Source: Methylotenera sp965234545
GTDB lineage: Bacteria; Pseudomonadota; Gammaproteobacteria; Burkholderiales; Methylophilaceae
Reading direction: 5' to 3'
Assembly (NCBI GenBank): GCA_965234545.1
Contig: OZ248348.1
Coordinates: 868,001-932,000, forward strand
DNA length: 64,000 nt
The notes under the pieces were generated by a model. That model made no database searches. It was not told the DNA's origin and worked only from the letters and a program-made list of their open reading frames with translations. How positions within the stretch are numbered: the first letter of the stretch is position 1; each line of letters starts with the position of its first letter. Below are positions 17,849 through 25,603 of the stretch, in pieces. The translations under genes were made by a program, and so were the position numbers.

Positions 17849-18046
17849 CTACGGAAAACGAGAATCATCTCGCATTATCTCTTTTCCTAACTGATCAAAG
17901 ACGACACCATCTCGCTGCTGCATCCATACTCCCCTGGCAATCAGCGTTTGGATCGCTTTAGTAACTCTGTACGGTTTGACCTGACAGGTACTGGCCGCGC
18001 CCAACATGTCGTCTGGGGTGAGTGCGAAGTATGGCGTTCTCTGCAC
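17849..18046 (-). CDS. Hypothetical small ORF, possible winged-helix remnant
   Basis: A 65-codon frame starts with GTG; an in-frame stop lies three codons upstream, so it does not extend. The segment VKPYRVTKAIQTLIARGVW looks like a helix-turn-helix followed by a wing (QQRDGVVF). I recognise no family. It may be a real small regulator or the remnant of a larger gene left by transposon traffic. No convincing ribosome site is seen. Confidence 0.3.
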   Translation of the reverse strand: MQRTPYFALTPDDMLGAASTCQVKPYRVTKAIQTLIARGVWMQQRDGVVFDQLGKEIMRDDSRFP

Positions 18047-18334
18047 CGCGGATTAGCCCTTTATGTTATTGTTATTGCCGAATTTCCTAAATCCCATCGT
18101 GAACTAGCTTCTGCGACCTAACGATCGATATAAAGGGTTGTGAAGCGCCACATCAGCAACCTCAGTCATTTCACGTCACAACGTTTGAATCAAGGGACAC
18201 CATTAGGCATCCTGTTTGAATGATTGGTTACGTTCCAACTTTTATTAACTACTTATGACTTTATTTTGCAAAGTTGTACTTTATTTTCTAAATACGGCTG
18301 AAGTTCACCGTTTCGACTTAATACTTGGAGATAT
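18047..18334. other. Gene-free spacer
   Basis: No frame, RNA gene or repeat can be supported here. It separates the toxin gene from the small ORF and may be decayed sequence. Confidence 0.4.
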
Positions 18335-18814
18335 TTAAGCTTCTGTTTTTTTTGGAATTTTAGCTAATCGAGCATCATATACAAAATCTCGCTCAATACT
18401 CATTGTGCAATTCGCCCATTGCGGATGATTCGGATTGATCACGATATTTCTGGCTTCAGGTATGACCACTGATGGCACAATCATCCCTAAATATTGATTG
18501 TCTTGTATGAATTGGTTACCAAACTCTTGAGCAGCCGCAGAACTAGGTAAGGCATTCCAATTTACGGGTAAGTCATCCATTTGCACTTTGTAATATATTG
18601 CTTCATTATTTGGCATTGTGATATTTACCAATACCAAATCTTTTGGAAGCACGGACATAACGTGTACCAGCTTTTCAAATGAGGCTATCTCTATAGTCAT
18701 TCCAGCGTAGATTACTGGCACGTTAGCCGTATTCCAGCGGCCACCTTCTAACATCGCACCAATACCTACCCTATCAAGTGCGTATGCCTTTTTGGCTATC
18801 CTCCACACTACCAT
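18335..18814 (-). CDS. RES-domain toxin (MbcT-like NAD-degrading)
   Basis: The frame is open further upstream, but ATG at 18814 overlaps the antitoxin stop by one base (TAATG) and begins the RES domain exactly (MVVWRIAKKAYA). Family marks are GGRWNTANVPVIYAG near residues 24-38, the mid-domain LVNITMPN segment and the C-terminal PSVVIPEARNIVINPNHP. RES toxins such as MbcT and those of Pseudomonas and Photorhabdus degrade NAD+ and halt growth. Length (159 residues) is normal. It pairs with the upstream Xre/MbcA-type antitoxin. Confidence 0.88.
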   Translation of the reverse strand: MVVWRIAKKAYALDRVGIGAMLEGGRWNTANVPVIYAGMTIEIASFEKLVHVMSVLPKDLVLVNITMPNNEAIYYKVQMDDLPVNWNALPSSAAAQEFGNQFIQDNQYLGMIVPSVVIPEARNIVINPNHPQWANCTMSIERDFVYDARLAKIPKKTEA

Positions 18815-19389
18815 TAAACAACGCCGCCGTAGGCAATCGCGTTGAGTGCTTTTCTGACTTCTTTGGTACCTATGTCGGTATCCAACATAGCTAATGGCTG
18901 GCTTTTCAAAGCTGAATTTTCTTGTAAAAGCCATTTTTTTGCGCTATCGGGATCACCAAATACAAGTTCTGCTTCGAACTCTACTTGAGCTATACGCTCT
19001 AATCGCTCTGACTCTGCAGGCGTTAACACAGAATGGCTCTTAATCTTGCGATTCATAGTTGCAGGAGAAATACCAATAATTCCACCAATAGCCTCACGAG
19101 ATATTTTGAAGTATTCACTTATAGGGATGATATGACGAGCATCAATACCCTTTCGGATCCTATCAATACGCTCAACAGTGCCTGTTTCTACGACAGATTG
19201 TTTGAAAGCGGTGAACTGGTCGGTTGCTTTTTCCATCTTAATGCCAGATGTACCTCTTACTCGCTCTGCTCTCTCCCTAGTCCTGAATCTTCCTGATGAG
19301 GACTCTCTATCCCTAATTGTTACTGAACTCGCCACAGAACTAGCTGGCTTAGAGCTCACTTTGGTTAATTTAGATTGCTGGTGCGCCAT
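18814..19389 (-). CDS. Xre/MbcA/ParS-type antitoxin of RES toxin
   Basis: The 191-residue protein has a Ser/Arg-rich N-terminal tail of about 50 residues, an Xre-like helix-turn-helix (REAIGGIIGISPATMNRKIK) and the DUF2384 toxin-binding domain at the C-terminus (AELVFGDPDSAKKWLLQEN, then DTDIGTKEVRKALNAIAYGGVV). A good AGGAG site 6 nt before ATG 19389 supports the long start. A later Met (residue 52) would give a more standard length. It should neutralise the RES toxin and repress the operon. Confidence 0.88.
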   Translation of the reverse strand: MAHQQSKLTKVSSKPASSVASSVTIRDRESSSGRFRTRERAERVRGTSGIKMEKATDQFTAFKQSVVETGTVERIDRIRKGIDARHIIPISEYFKISREAIGGIIGISPATMNRKIKSHSVLTPAESERLERIAQVEFEAELVFGDPDSAKKWLLQENSALKSQPLAMLDTDIGTKEVRKALNAIAYGGVV

Positions 19390-19403
19390 GATGCACTCCT
19401 AGG

Positions 19404-19437
19404 TATCAAATGATAAATATCAATATAACATATGATA
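19404..19437. promoter_or_regulatory. Operator candidate of the toxin-antitoxin operon
   Basis: Two inverted repeats with TATCA/TGATA half-sites lie just upstream of the antitoxin ribosome site: TATCA-AA-TGATA at 19404-19415, and TATCA-(10 nt)-TGATA at 19418-19437. A further TATCATTTGA occurs near 19485. Antitoxins with an Xre domain usually autoregulate through such repeats. Confidence 0.5.
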
Positions 19438-19558
19438 ACAAATTGGTGGATAAATTCAGCAACTGAAGTCAAATAATCAACCTATCATTTGAGCCTCTCA
19501 GATCTATAGAGCAATGCCAACCAACCTCATATAGCATTGCGAAAATGACAAAGGCCAC

Positions 19559-19612
19559 AAACTTAACACGGCATTTGCCGACTCTACAGACCGGTTGCGG
19601 GACGTTAAGTTT
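19559..19612. repeat. Inverted repeat AAACTTAAC / GTTAAGTTT, attC-like
   Basis: Perfect 9-bp arms lie at 19559-19567 and 19604-19612, 39 bp past the tniQ stop. The inner part of each arm matches the integron attC consensus RYYYAAC (ACTTAAC) and GTTRRRY (GTTAAGT), and an inner CGGCA-TT-TGCCG palindrome occurs. The 50-bp span between consensus ends is shorter than typical attC sites and the internal L sites pair poorly, so it may be only a hairpin. Confidence 0.3.
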
Positions 19613-19650
19613 ATGACCTAAAATGAATTATAAAACAATTTTAAATAAAC

Positions 19651-21147
19651 CTAAAGATTGATATATACAATTGAGTGTTGACTGGGAGCGCTTTGAAATT
19701 TAGTTAATTTAAACATTATTCCTGGCTTATTAGACATTAAATCACTGTGATATCCATATGCCCAACTGCGAGTAATTCTGTCATTTGTAAGTGACTTTGA
19801 CTTTTTATAGATTTGTACACAATTGATAAGAGCGTTGTTTGACAAAGTTTCTGGGTGCGGGAAAATTCCAGACCACAACTCTTCCCAATACGCAGAGCAC
19901 ATGTTGCTTACTAAATATGGCAAGCCAGAAGAATTGATCACCATACTGTTTTTACCAATATTTTGATCTATCAACTCCCAAAAATAAAAAAACTGCATAT
20001 AAATCAGATTGGCTTGCATTTCTATTGTTATATCAATATTAGGACGATAAAAATCATTGCTAACCAAGTCTTGTTTTGTTCCTAAGTCATATTTTAGGGC
20101 TTCGATATTGATGAAATTCTCAATTTTAAGTCGCCAAGTATTGTATGCTAAGGCCACACCGCACACTTTTTCCGTATCTAAACTTAGTGACTCGTCTCGC
20201 TTTAGATTCATAATGCTGTTATGACACATACGATGGGGTCTCACATACCGATTAAAAATATGCCTGCGTATGGATCCATAAACTTCCTCTAAAGATATTG
20301 TTGAATCTTTACTATCATTTCCACTTTGTTGCTCATGCTGATGGTTGTTATAGGTAATCCATTTAACGGAAGTTCTTTTTTGATTAATCGGCCACGGACA
20401 TTTCCCTGCTATCTTTTCAGCCGCATTGAAGAGCTTTTCGAGCTTACTTGCCTCCATCTGTGTGTAGCAAAATAATTTTTCGGTTAAGTCTAGTCTAGTT
20501 TGAGCGGTTTTGATCCACCCATATAAAAGCCTGCATTTATGATCGATTTCAAGCTCTTGCTCTTGACTCATTTGATTTAACTTGCGGACAATATCAACTT
20601 CAAATACGAGATGGTTGCATATCGATTTCCATTCCCCCAATCCCTCTGTTAGATCATCTAGATTATCCTGCTTTAGGTAATTTTGTCCTGGGATATATTG
20701 CAAGCCCTTGGAATAAGTTGCTCTAAGGCAGTCCGCACATGCTTGCTCAAGCGCTACATGATGCCAAGGACAAGTATTAATGAAGCTGAACTCAAAGAAA
20801 AGACAGTGATACCCATTCGCCAAGCACTCAGGGCAAATTTTAATGCCATCACCTTTTAATTGACTGTAGGACTCTTCAATATGAATTTGTAATTGATCAA
20901 AAAAACAGACACGCAATCTATTGGAGTTGATTGATAGCATTGCTGCGAATTTTTCTACATCTATCCAATCACTACCCCTAAAGCGGAGTTGGTTCGTATT
21001 TCTTGCATCGGTCGACTTTATTAAACTTACCAGCTGATGAGGCTTCATGTGATTGAGCAAAAGCAGTTTAGCAAATACATTCCAGCCCGATTCAAAGGGG
21101 GCCGGGGCTGCTTGTTGCCATATCAGTTTTTTTATTAGCCTAGCCAT
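19651..21147 (-). CDS. tniQ: TnsD/TniQ-family target-selection protein
   Basis: The 498-residue length is close to Tn7 TnsD rather than the shorter TniQ of Tn5053-like elements. An N-terminal TniQ domain carries a zinc-finger array: CPECLANGYHCLFFEFSF followed by CPWHHVALEQACADC (residues ~103-139). The C-terminal half, with little recognisable homology, would read the attachment site. It recruits TnsC to the target. It lies 13 bp after tnsC in the same direction. Confidence 0.85.
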   Translation of the reverse strand: MARLIKKLIWQQAAPAPFESGWNVFAKLLLLNHMKPHQLVSLIKSTDARNTNQLRFRGSDWIDVEKFAAMLSINSNRLRVCFFDQLQIHIEESYSQLKGDGIKICPECLANGYHCLFFEFSFINTCPWHHVALEQACADCLRATYSKGLQYIPGQNYLKQDNLDDLTEGLGEWKSICNHLVFEVDIVRKLNQMSQEQELEIDHKCRLLYGWIKTAQTRLDLTEKLFCYTQMEASKLEKLFNAAEKIAGKCPWPINQKRTSVKWITYNNHQHEQQSGNDSKDSTISLEEVYGSIRRHIFNRYVRPHRMCHNSIMNLKRDESLSLDTEKVCGVALAYNTWRLKIENFINIEALKYDLGTKQDLVSNDFYRPNIDITIEMQANLIYMQFFYFWELIDQNIGKNSMVINSSGLPYLVSNMCSAYWEELWSGIFPHPETLSNNALINCVQIYKKSKSLTNDRITRSWAYGYHSDLMSNKPGIMFKLTKFQSAPSQHSIVYINL

Positions 21148-21160
21148 TAGATAAGTAAAG

Positions 21161-22141
21161 TTAATCTTGCGGATCGAAAGTGCCTAATAAACCACTAAAG
21201 TATTTCAAAGTACTTCTTTCAACCGCTTCAGTGATAGCTGCATTATTAAGTTTAAACTGCTTGTCGTCTAGATTTCTGGCAGCCAATAGCAAATATGCAA
21301 CTGTGCTCGTCAGATGTTGCATGGGAATGGCGCGGCTCTCCAGCTCTGATGCAGCTTTTTTCAACTCTTTCCACATTTGATTCGAATAGCCACTTAACCT
21401 AAAACCACCTTCAAAGGCAATGGGGAGGAAAAACTCCGTGAAGGAAATACCGCTATCTTCAGGATAATGCTTTTCTTCATCATAAGACTGCAAGATTGCG
21501 TGTAAATTTTCGCTGGTGCTACAGCCACTAAAAGGAATTGGCTCGCTTAAAAACCTAGCAATAAGGTGATGGCTTTTGCTTGCTAATAATGCCGTCCGTA
21601 CCATCAATATTTCAGGCTGAGCGAATCCAATCGTCGTCATTCTGACTTTTTGTTTATCAAGTCTATTGTGGATTGCCAGCAGTAAATAAAAGTCTTTTTC
21701 TTCTAAATTCTGCATCTCATCAATAATTAGTACAAATTGAGTACTGTTTTTTTCCAGACATTGGGTGAGTATATAAGTCATGAGAGTGTTTTCGAGTCGC
21801 TCAAACCTTGGTGTATTTGGAACGTGCTGCCCTTCTGCTCTTAACATCTCTATGTACATCGCTGTTGCTCTACTCTCTCTTTTCGTAGCAGAAAAGCTCA
21901 TGATCGCAGCATTCGGAAACTCCTCTTTAAGTAGAGATTCAATCGTTTGTGCACATGTGGATTTACCAACTCTCTGCGATGCGTGCAAGAATGTCCCCGT
22001 GCTACGCATCCACACCCTTTCCCTTATCAATGAATAAGCTTGCTCGATTACTGGGGTAACAATAACGAAGTCCCTGGTGACTATGGGGTGTTCATTAATA
22101 AGTTTTTCACGTTCCGCAAGACTTAAAACAAAGACATCCAT
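21161..22141 (-). CDS. tnsC: TnsC-like transposition AAA+ ATPase
   Basis: ATG at 22141 is preferred because GAGGG lies 5 nt before it; an in-frame ATG at 22156 lacks a ribosome site. The ATPase shows Walker A ASQRVGKST (about residues 54-62), Walker B FVLIIDEMQNL and a conserved sensor region (MTTIGFAQPEI). TnsC links target complexes to the TnsAB transposase and confers target immunity in Tn7. It lies between tnsB and tniQ in one operon. Confidence 0.87.
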   Translation of the reverse strand: MDVFVLSLAEREKLINEHPIVTRDFVIVTPVIEQAYSLIRERVWMRSTGTFLHASQRVGKSTCAQTIESLLKEEFPNAAIMSFSATKRESRATAMYIEMLRAEGQHVPNTPRFERLENTLMTYILTQCLEKNSTQFVLIIDEMQNLEEKDFYLLLAIHNRLDKQKVRMTTIGFAQPEILMVRTALLASKSHHLIARFLSEPIPFSGCSTSENLHAILQSYDEEKHYPEDSGISFTEFFLPIAFEGGFRLSGYSNQMWKELKKAASELESRAIPMQHLTSTVAYLLLAARNLDDKQFKLNNAAITEAVERSTLKYFSGLLGTFDPQD

Positions 22142-22168
22142 ATATCCCTCAATCATTAATAAAAAACA

Positions 22169-24154
22169 TTATCTTTTATTAAGTAGTTTTTTTATGTCCG
22201 GCATGGGCGTTGGCATTAGGGAGGTACGATTGAAGCTAAAAAAAACGGGATCTTCAGAATGAGCTTTCTCAGACCTTGGGGTTATCTTTCTTGATAATCC
22301 GGTTTCCTTAGCCAGTCTCGTGGCTTCCGTGGCATTTTGTGGAGTTATATCTTTAGTTTTTTTGGTGATTTTTTTATTTCTTACCGTAAGTAGCTTCATG
22401 TAAGCATGTACAGGATTTTCAAATTTGGATATCACTAATTGGCGCTTAGTGATTAAGCTGTTAATGATTTTTCGTGTCTTAAGGCTATGCTTAGTTTGCT
22501 GCCATCTCCCCATCACTTTTAAATAACCAAGCTCAGCGCCGTTGAGCAAAAATGCTCTAACCTGCCTTAAATCGCGGTCATCAATTTCAATTCTGATTTT
22601 TTGCCCCACTAAACCTAACGTTCGCGAGAGGACATCATTGGTATAACGCTCCCGCTCAAGTCCAATATATGGTCTCCTGCCAGAAGACTTGCCACCAATA
22701 ACACTGACTACTTTACTAATAGGAATAGGATTGTTTTGCTGTCCAATATATTGAGGTAAATATCTAGGTAGAAAATGTTGATTTTGCTCTTGAAAGAAAT
22801 GTTGAAGTACATTTATTGGGGATAAAAAAGAGATTCCTTCACTTGGTGTGGCGTTATATTCCGCAACGTAAATTGCTAGGAGTTGCTCTGAATCCTCGGC
22901 TCTAAATTTATACTTAACCGCGATCTGCTCAGCATTTTTTGCCCTACCACTTTTGGGGTGTGATCCAGTAGTTGAAGGTAGCCGCTTAAAAATATCTGCA
23001 GCAACTTTTTCAAAAAATCTTTCTTGAATGCTACGTCTTTCGAAATGTGCCACGGGACCCCAATTTATTGACATTCCCAATCGGTCTCTGGCATCTTTTT
23101 GAATAATATTAGCTAAATGCGCTAAGGCCCCGTCAAGAAAAATAATATTCCACACCACACCTCTGCACTGTGGAATAACTTCATGTGGCAAACCACCACT
23201 TTCAGGATAATTTAAACCTGGTAGAGTAATTTCAATGCGTTCGGGTGGGTTAATCGCATTACGAAGAACATCTAATAGATCTGTGGCACTGATTTGACTG
23301 CGATATACGACAGAATAGGCAATAATTGCTCTTGAAACGCACTCTATAAGGGTGATTAGCCATAACCTGTCTAGCTGAATATCTGCTTTAAATCCTTCTG
23401 GCGTGTCAAACTCCGCACTAAAAATTGCATCAATACAGTACGCATCAAATTGAACGGCTTCATAAGGCTCTTCAAAGCTCAGAAATGCTGCTTTACCTCT
23501 CCCAACTGCTAAGTGTGCAATAGAGTCCTCCTCTTCGCGAACTCTTACACCTTTTACGAAGTTAGCATCCAACACTTCGTTTAAGTATTTCTTGATACTG
23601 GTGAGACCTTGGTGTTTTGTAGAAAATGGCCACTCACTTTCTTTTACACCTTTTTTCGATAGCAGTTTTAGGAAAATTCTATGGGTATCTTTAGCTGCAA
23701 TTCTTTTTTCGTGAATACTCAACTCTGAAGAATTTCTCTTTAATATAAGATCAGTGAGTATTTTTTCTATATCTGGAAATTTTTTTAGTGTCAGCTTAAA
23801 TATCCCAGATAGCCCGCCTTGATCCTCCCTAAATTTAGGTTTGACTTCAGCTTTTCGTTCGTATTCCTTGAGCCTATAAAAAGGTATGAGTGCCGTGTAT
23901 CCAAGAATATTTCCGTCCGGACCTGGCTGTAGACATCGTCTTAATAAATCAGTTATTGAAGTTCTAGAAACGCCAGTGTCAACTTGGATGGTATTAACAG
24001 CCTCACCTTCCAAATACATTTGTATAGCTCTACAACGATTATTAAAGGTTTCTTTTAATTCATCATCGACAGATTCCTGAGAAATGTCTGGCCATAAATT
24101 AAGTGGCGGTGCTAAAGCCAAGAGTTGTGATCTACTTGAGCGCTGTTTATCCAT
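22169..24154 (-). CDS. tnsB: TnsB-like DDE transposase
   Basis: ATG at 24154 is used; an upstream TTG at 24181 is also open. The protein has an N-terminal HTH region (VNTIQVDTGVSRTSITDLLRRC), an integrase core with first Asp in VQFDAYCIDAIF (residue ~237 or 242), second Asp in IIFLDGALAHL (~341) and Glu in SIQERFFEKVAAD (~378), then a C-terminal Mu-type beta-barrel. It cuts the 3' ends and joins them to target DNA. It overlaps tnsA by 8 bp. Confidence 0.9.
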   Translation of the reverse strand: MDKQRSSRSQLLALAPPLNLWPDISQESVDDELKETFNNRCRAIQMYLEGEAVNTIQVDTGVSRTSITDLLRRCLQPGPDGNILGYTALIPFYRLKEYERKAEVKPKFREDQGGLSGIFKLTLKKFPDIEKILTDLILKRNSSELSIHEKRIAAKDTHRIFLKLLSKKGVKESEWPFSTKHQGLTSIKKYLNEVLDANFVKGVRVREEEDSIAHLAVGRGKAAFLSFEEPYEAVQFDAYCIDAIFSAEFDTPEGFKADIQLDRLWLITLIECVSRAIIAYSVVYRSQISATDLLDVLRNAINPPERIEITLPGLNYPESGGLPHEVIPQCRGVVWNIIFLDGALAHLANIIQKDARDRLGMSINWGPVAHFERRSIQERFFEKVAADIFKRLPSTTGSHPKSGRAKNAEQIAVKYKFRAEDSEQLLAIYVAEYNATPSEGISFLSPINVLQHFFQEQNQHFLPRYLPQYIGQQNNPIPISKVVSVIGGKSSGRRPYIGLERERYTNDVLSRTLGLVGQKIRIEIDDRDLRQVRAFLLNGAELGYLKVMGRWQQTKHSLKTRKIINSLITKRQLVISKFENPVHAYMKLLTVRNKKITKKTKDITPQNATEATRLAKETGLSRKITPRSEKAHSEDPVFFSFNRTSLMPTPMPDIKKLLNKR

Positions 24155-24836
24155 GATAAATCCAGCGAGTTTGTAATCCAAAGCTAGATTTTTCTAAATT
24201 CAATTCCACAATACCAGCTATTACAACCCGAACTAATATACCTAGAACAATAGAAGAGTCAAAATCCTCAAGAGATTCTAATAGTTGTTTTATATTTCCA
24301 TTATGTAGTTTTTTAAGAGTTTGCTCTAACGCGTTATGGCATGATGTATGTTGATGACTTTTTATTACATCTGCATAACCAAGTGGTTTTAACCATCTAA
24401 GTGCAACCTTAGTTTTTGGTTTCAAATAAGTATCATTAATTATTTTATATTCAACATGCTCTTTTGATGCAGCTGCCGCTTGAGCATTGAACTGAGACTG
24501 ATTTGAAGGATCTTTTTTAATGGTACCAGCTTTTACCTCGTGCCACTGAACCTGACGGTTCTTGAAAACGACAATTGCATCGAGCTGTGTTGCCCTAGTT
24601 TCGGTGCCATCATGAGAAATTATTTGTTTAGGAGCTAAATCGAAGGATTTAACTTCAGGATCTGATTCAAGGCAGAGCCAGTGAATTAATTGTCTATCAC
24701 TGGGTAATACCCAAGATGATTTAGTCTTTACGCTGTAAACAAGCCATAAGTTACCCTTACCCCTGCCGCGAGCATTATAGGCTTTTTTGATATTCGTTCT
24801 TTGATTAGACTGCGGTGTAACCCCAGGACTGGCCAT
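24147..24836 (-). CDS. tnsA: TnsA-like endonuclease subunit of heteromeric transposase
   Basis: The 229-residue protein has a restriction-endonuclease-like core: Glu57 (WLCLESDPEVKSF), Asp86 (RATQLDAIVVF) and E100-V-K102 (QWHEVKAG), matching the E, D and QVK residues of Tn7 TnsA. It cuts 5' strands so the element leaves donor DNA by cut-and-paste. It is the first gene of the tns operon and nearest to the presumed right end, as in Tn7. Confidence 0.87.
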   Translation of the reverse strand: MASPGVTPQSNQRTNIKKAYNARGRGKGNLWLVYSVKTKSSWVLPSDRQLIHWLCLESDPEVKSFDLAPKQIISHDGTETRATQLDAIVVFKNRQVQWHEVKAGTIKKDPSNQSQFNAQAAAASKEHVEYKIINDTYLKPKTKVALRWLKPLGYADVIKSHQHTSCHNALEQTLKKLHNGNIKQLLESLEDFDSSIVLGILVRVVIAGIVELNLEKSSFGLQTRWIYHG

Positions 24837-24926
24837 AAACCTCTCCTAGAACACAAACAAACCAAAACAAAAATACAATCTTGTTTATTAAGTATAACTT
24901 TTAGTTATTTATGTCTAAATGTCAAG

Positions 24927-24955
24927 GAATTAGTTATGAGAATAATAACTAATTC
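24927..24955. repeat. Inverted repeat GAATTAGTTAT / ATAACTAATTC upstream of tnsA
   Basis: Perfect 11-bp arms with a 7-nt spacer lie 91 bp upstream of tnsA. A further TTAGTTAT copy lies at 24901-24908 and TTAGTT at 25041-25046. They could be TnsB-binding sites of the right end, an operator of the tns operon, or both. Confidence 0.5.
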
Positions 24956-24977
24956 ATATGCTTAATCGAGTTGTATA

Positions 24978-25010
24978 AGTAAAAATAGCCCATAAATGGC
25001 TATTTTTACT
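24978..25010. terminator. Perfect 13-bp hairpin, bidirectional terminator candidate
   Basis: Arms AGTAAAAATAGCC and GGCTATTTTTACT flank a 7-nt loop; the stem has T-runs on both strands. It could end transcription of the gene at 25121-25504 or insulate tns from chromosomal transcription. It lies inside the candidate right end if that end is at 25062. Confidence 0.5.
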
Positions 25011-25120
25011 GGATAAAATAAATTTAGCAAAGTGTCTTAATTAGTTCCGAGGACTATGTACAAGGTTTACCCTATTTGCTTATTGGTGTGATGATTAACC
25101 GCGCTAAGGATAATAACAAT

Positions 25121-25504
25121 CTATCTGTTGTTAAAGAAAGCAATATTCATCACCTTGTCATTCACAAAAGTAATCTCCGTTTCCTTGTATGTGCGAGTGG
25201 CGTCATATTTAACTAGGTTTTTGTAATACCACATCTCAACATTGACTCGCTTGGAGCCTTTTTCATCCGCACCCACTCGGTTTAAAAAACTGCTGGCACC
25301 CTGCGGTTTAACCGAAGCATCTTTTTTAAATGGTGCGCCAAGTTTTTGTGTAATCAAGGCCTTAGATTTCCCACTAAAGGCTGATAAAAATTGATCCTCA
25401 GTGTAGGTTTTTTTATTGCCTGCCGCTTGGGCGACATTAAAGTTAGTAGAAATGACCAATACGGTGGTCAGTGCATAGCCTATTTGCTTAAGTAAAAGTT
25501 TCAT
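25121..25504 (-). CDS. Small secreted protein of unknown function
   Basis: The 127-residue protein has a signal peptide ending NVAQAAG and a compact remainder with a KLGAP segment (ALITQKLGAPFKKDASVK) and a strand-rich C-terminus (KETEITFVNDKVMNIAFFNNR). The layout recalls small outer-membrane-lipoprotein-like folds such as SmpA/BamE, but no lipobox or clear family motif is present. Its 3' end faces the transposon end, so it is the candidate attachment-site gene. Confidence 0.75.
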   Translation of the reverse strand: MKLLLKQIGYALTTVLVISTNFNVAQAAGNKKTYTEDQFLSAFSGKSKALITQKLGAPFKKDASVKPQGASSFLNRVGADEKGSKRVNVEMWYYKNLVKYDATRTYKETEITFVNDKVMNIAFFNNR

Positions 25505-25603
25505 GGTGTAGCCTGTGTAAAAAGTTAAAGAGATCGACGCTTATTATGCCACTGATGCAAATTTTAACCTAGCTTAAGCGCCAGGTGTGAGGCTATGCTA
25601 AGC

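Larger units (their letters stand above)
19651..25062. mobile_element. Tn7-like transposition module with candidate right end
   Basis: Four leftward genes in Tn7 order encode TnsA, TnsB, TnsC and a TnsD/TniQ protein, all with intact active-site motifs. Upstream of tnsA lie repeated TTAGTTA-type motifs. The first ACA trinucleotide that could terminate the element (Tn7-type elements end TGT...ACA) is at 25060-25062, 58 bp from the stop of the flanking chromosomal gene. The left end is not found; cargo probably extends leftward beyond the window start. Confidence 0.65.

Noticed and set aside
19541..19552. GCGAAAATGACA resembling a Tn402/Tn5053 terminal sequence
   Set aside because: Only about ten bases match and no second copy or longer inverted repeat was found.
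19651..24836. CRISPR-associated transposon
   Set aside because: TniQ is of TnsD length and no Cas gene or CRISPR repeat array is visible anywhere in the window.
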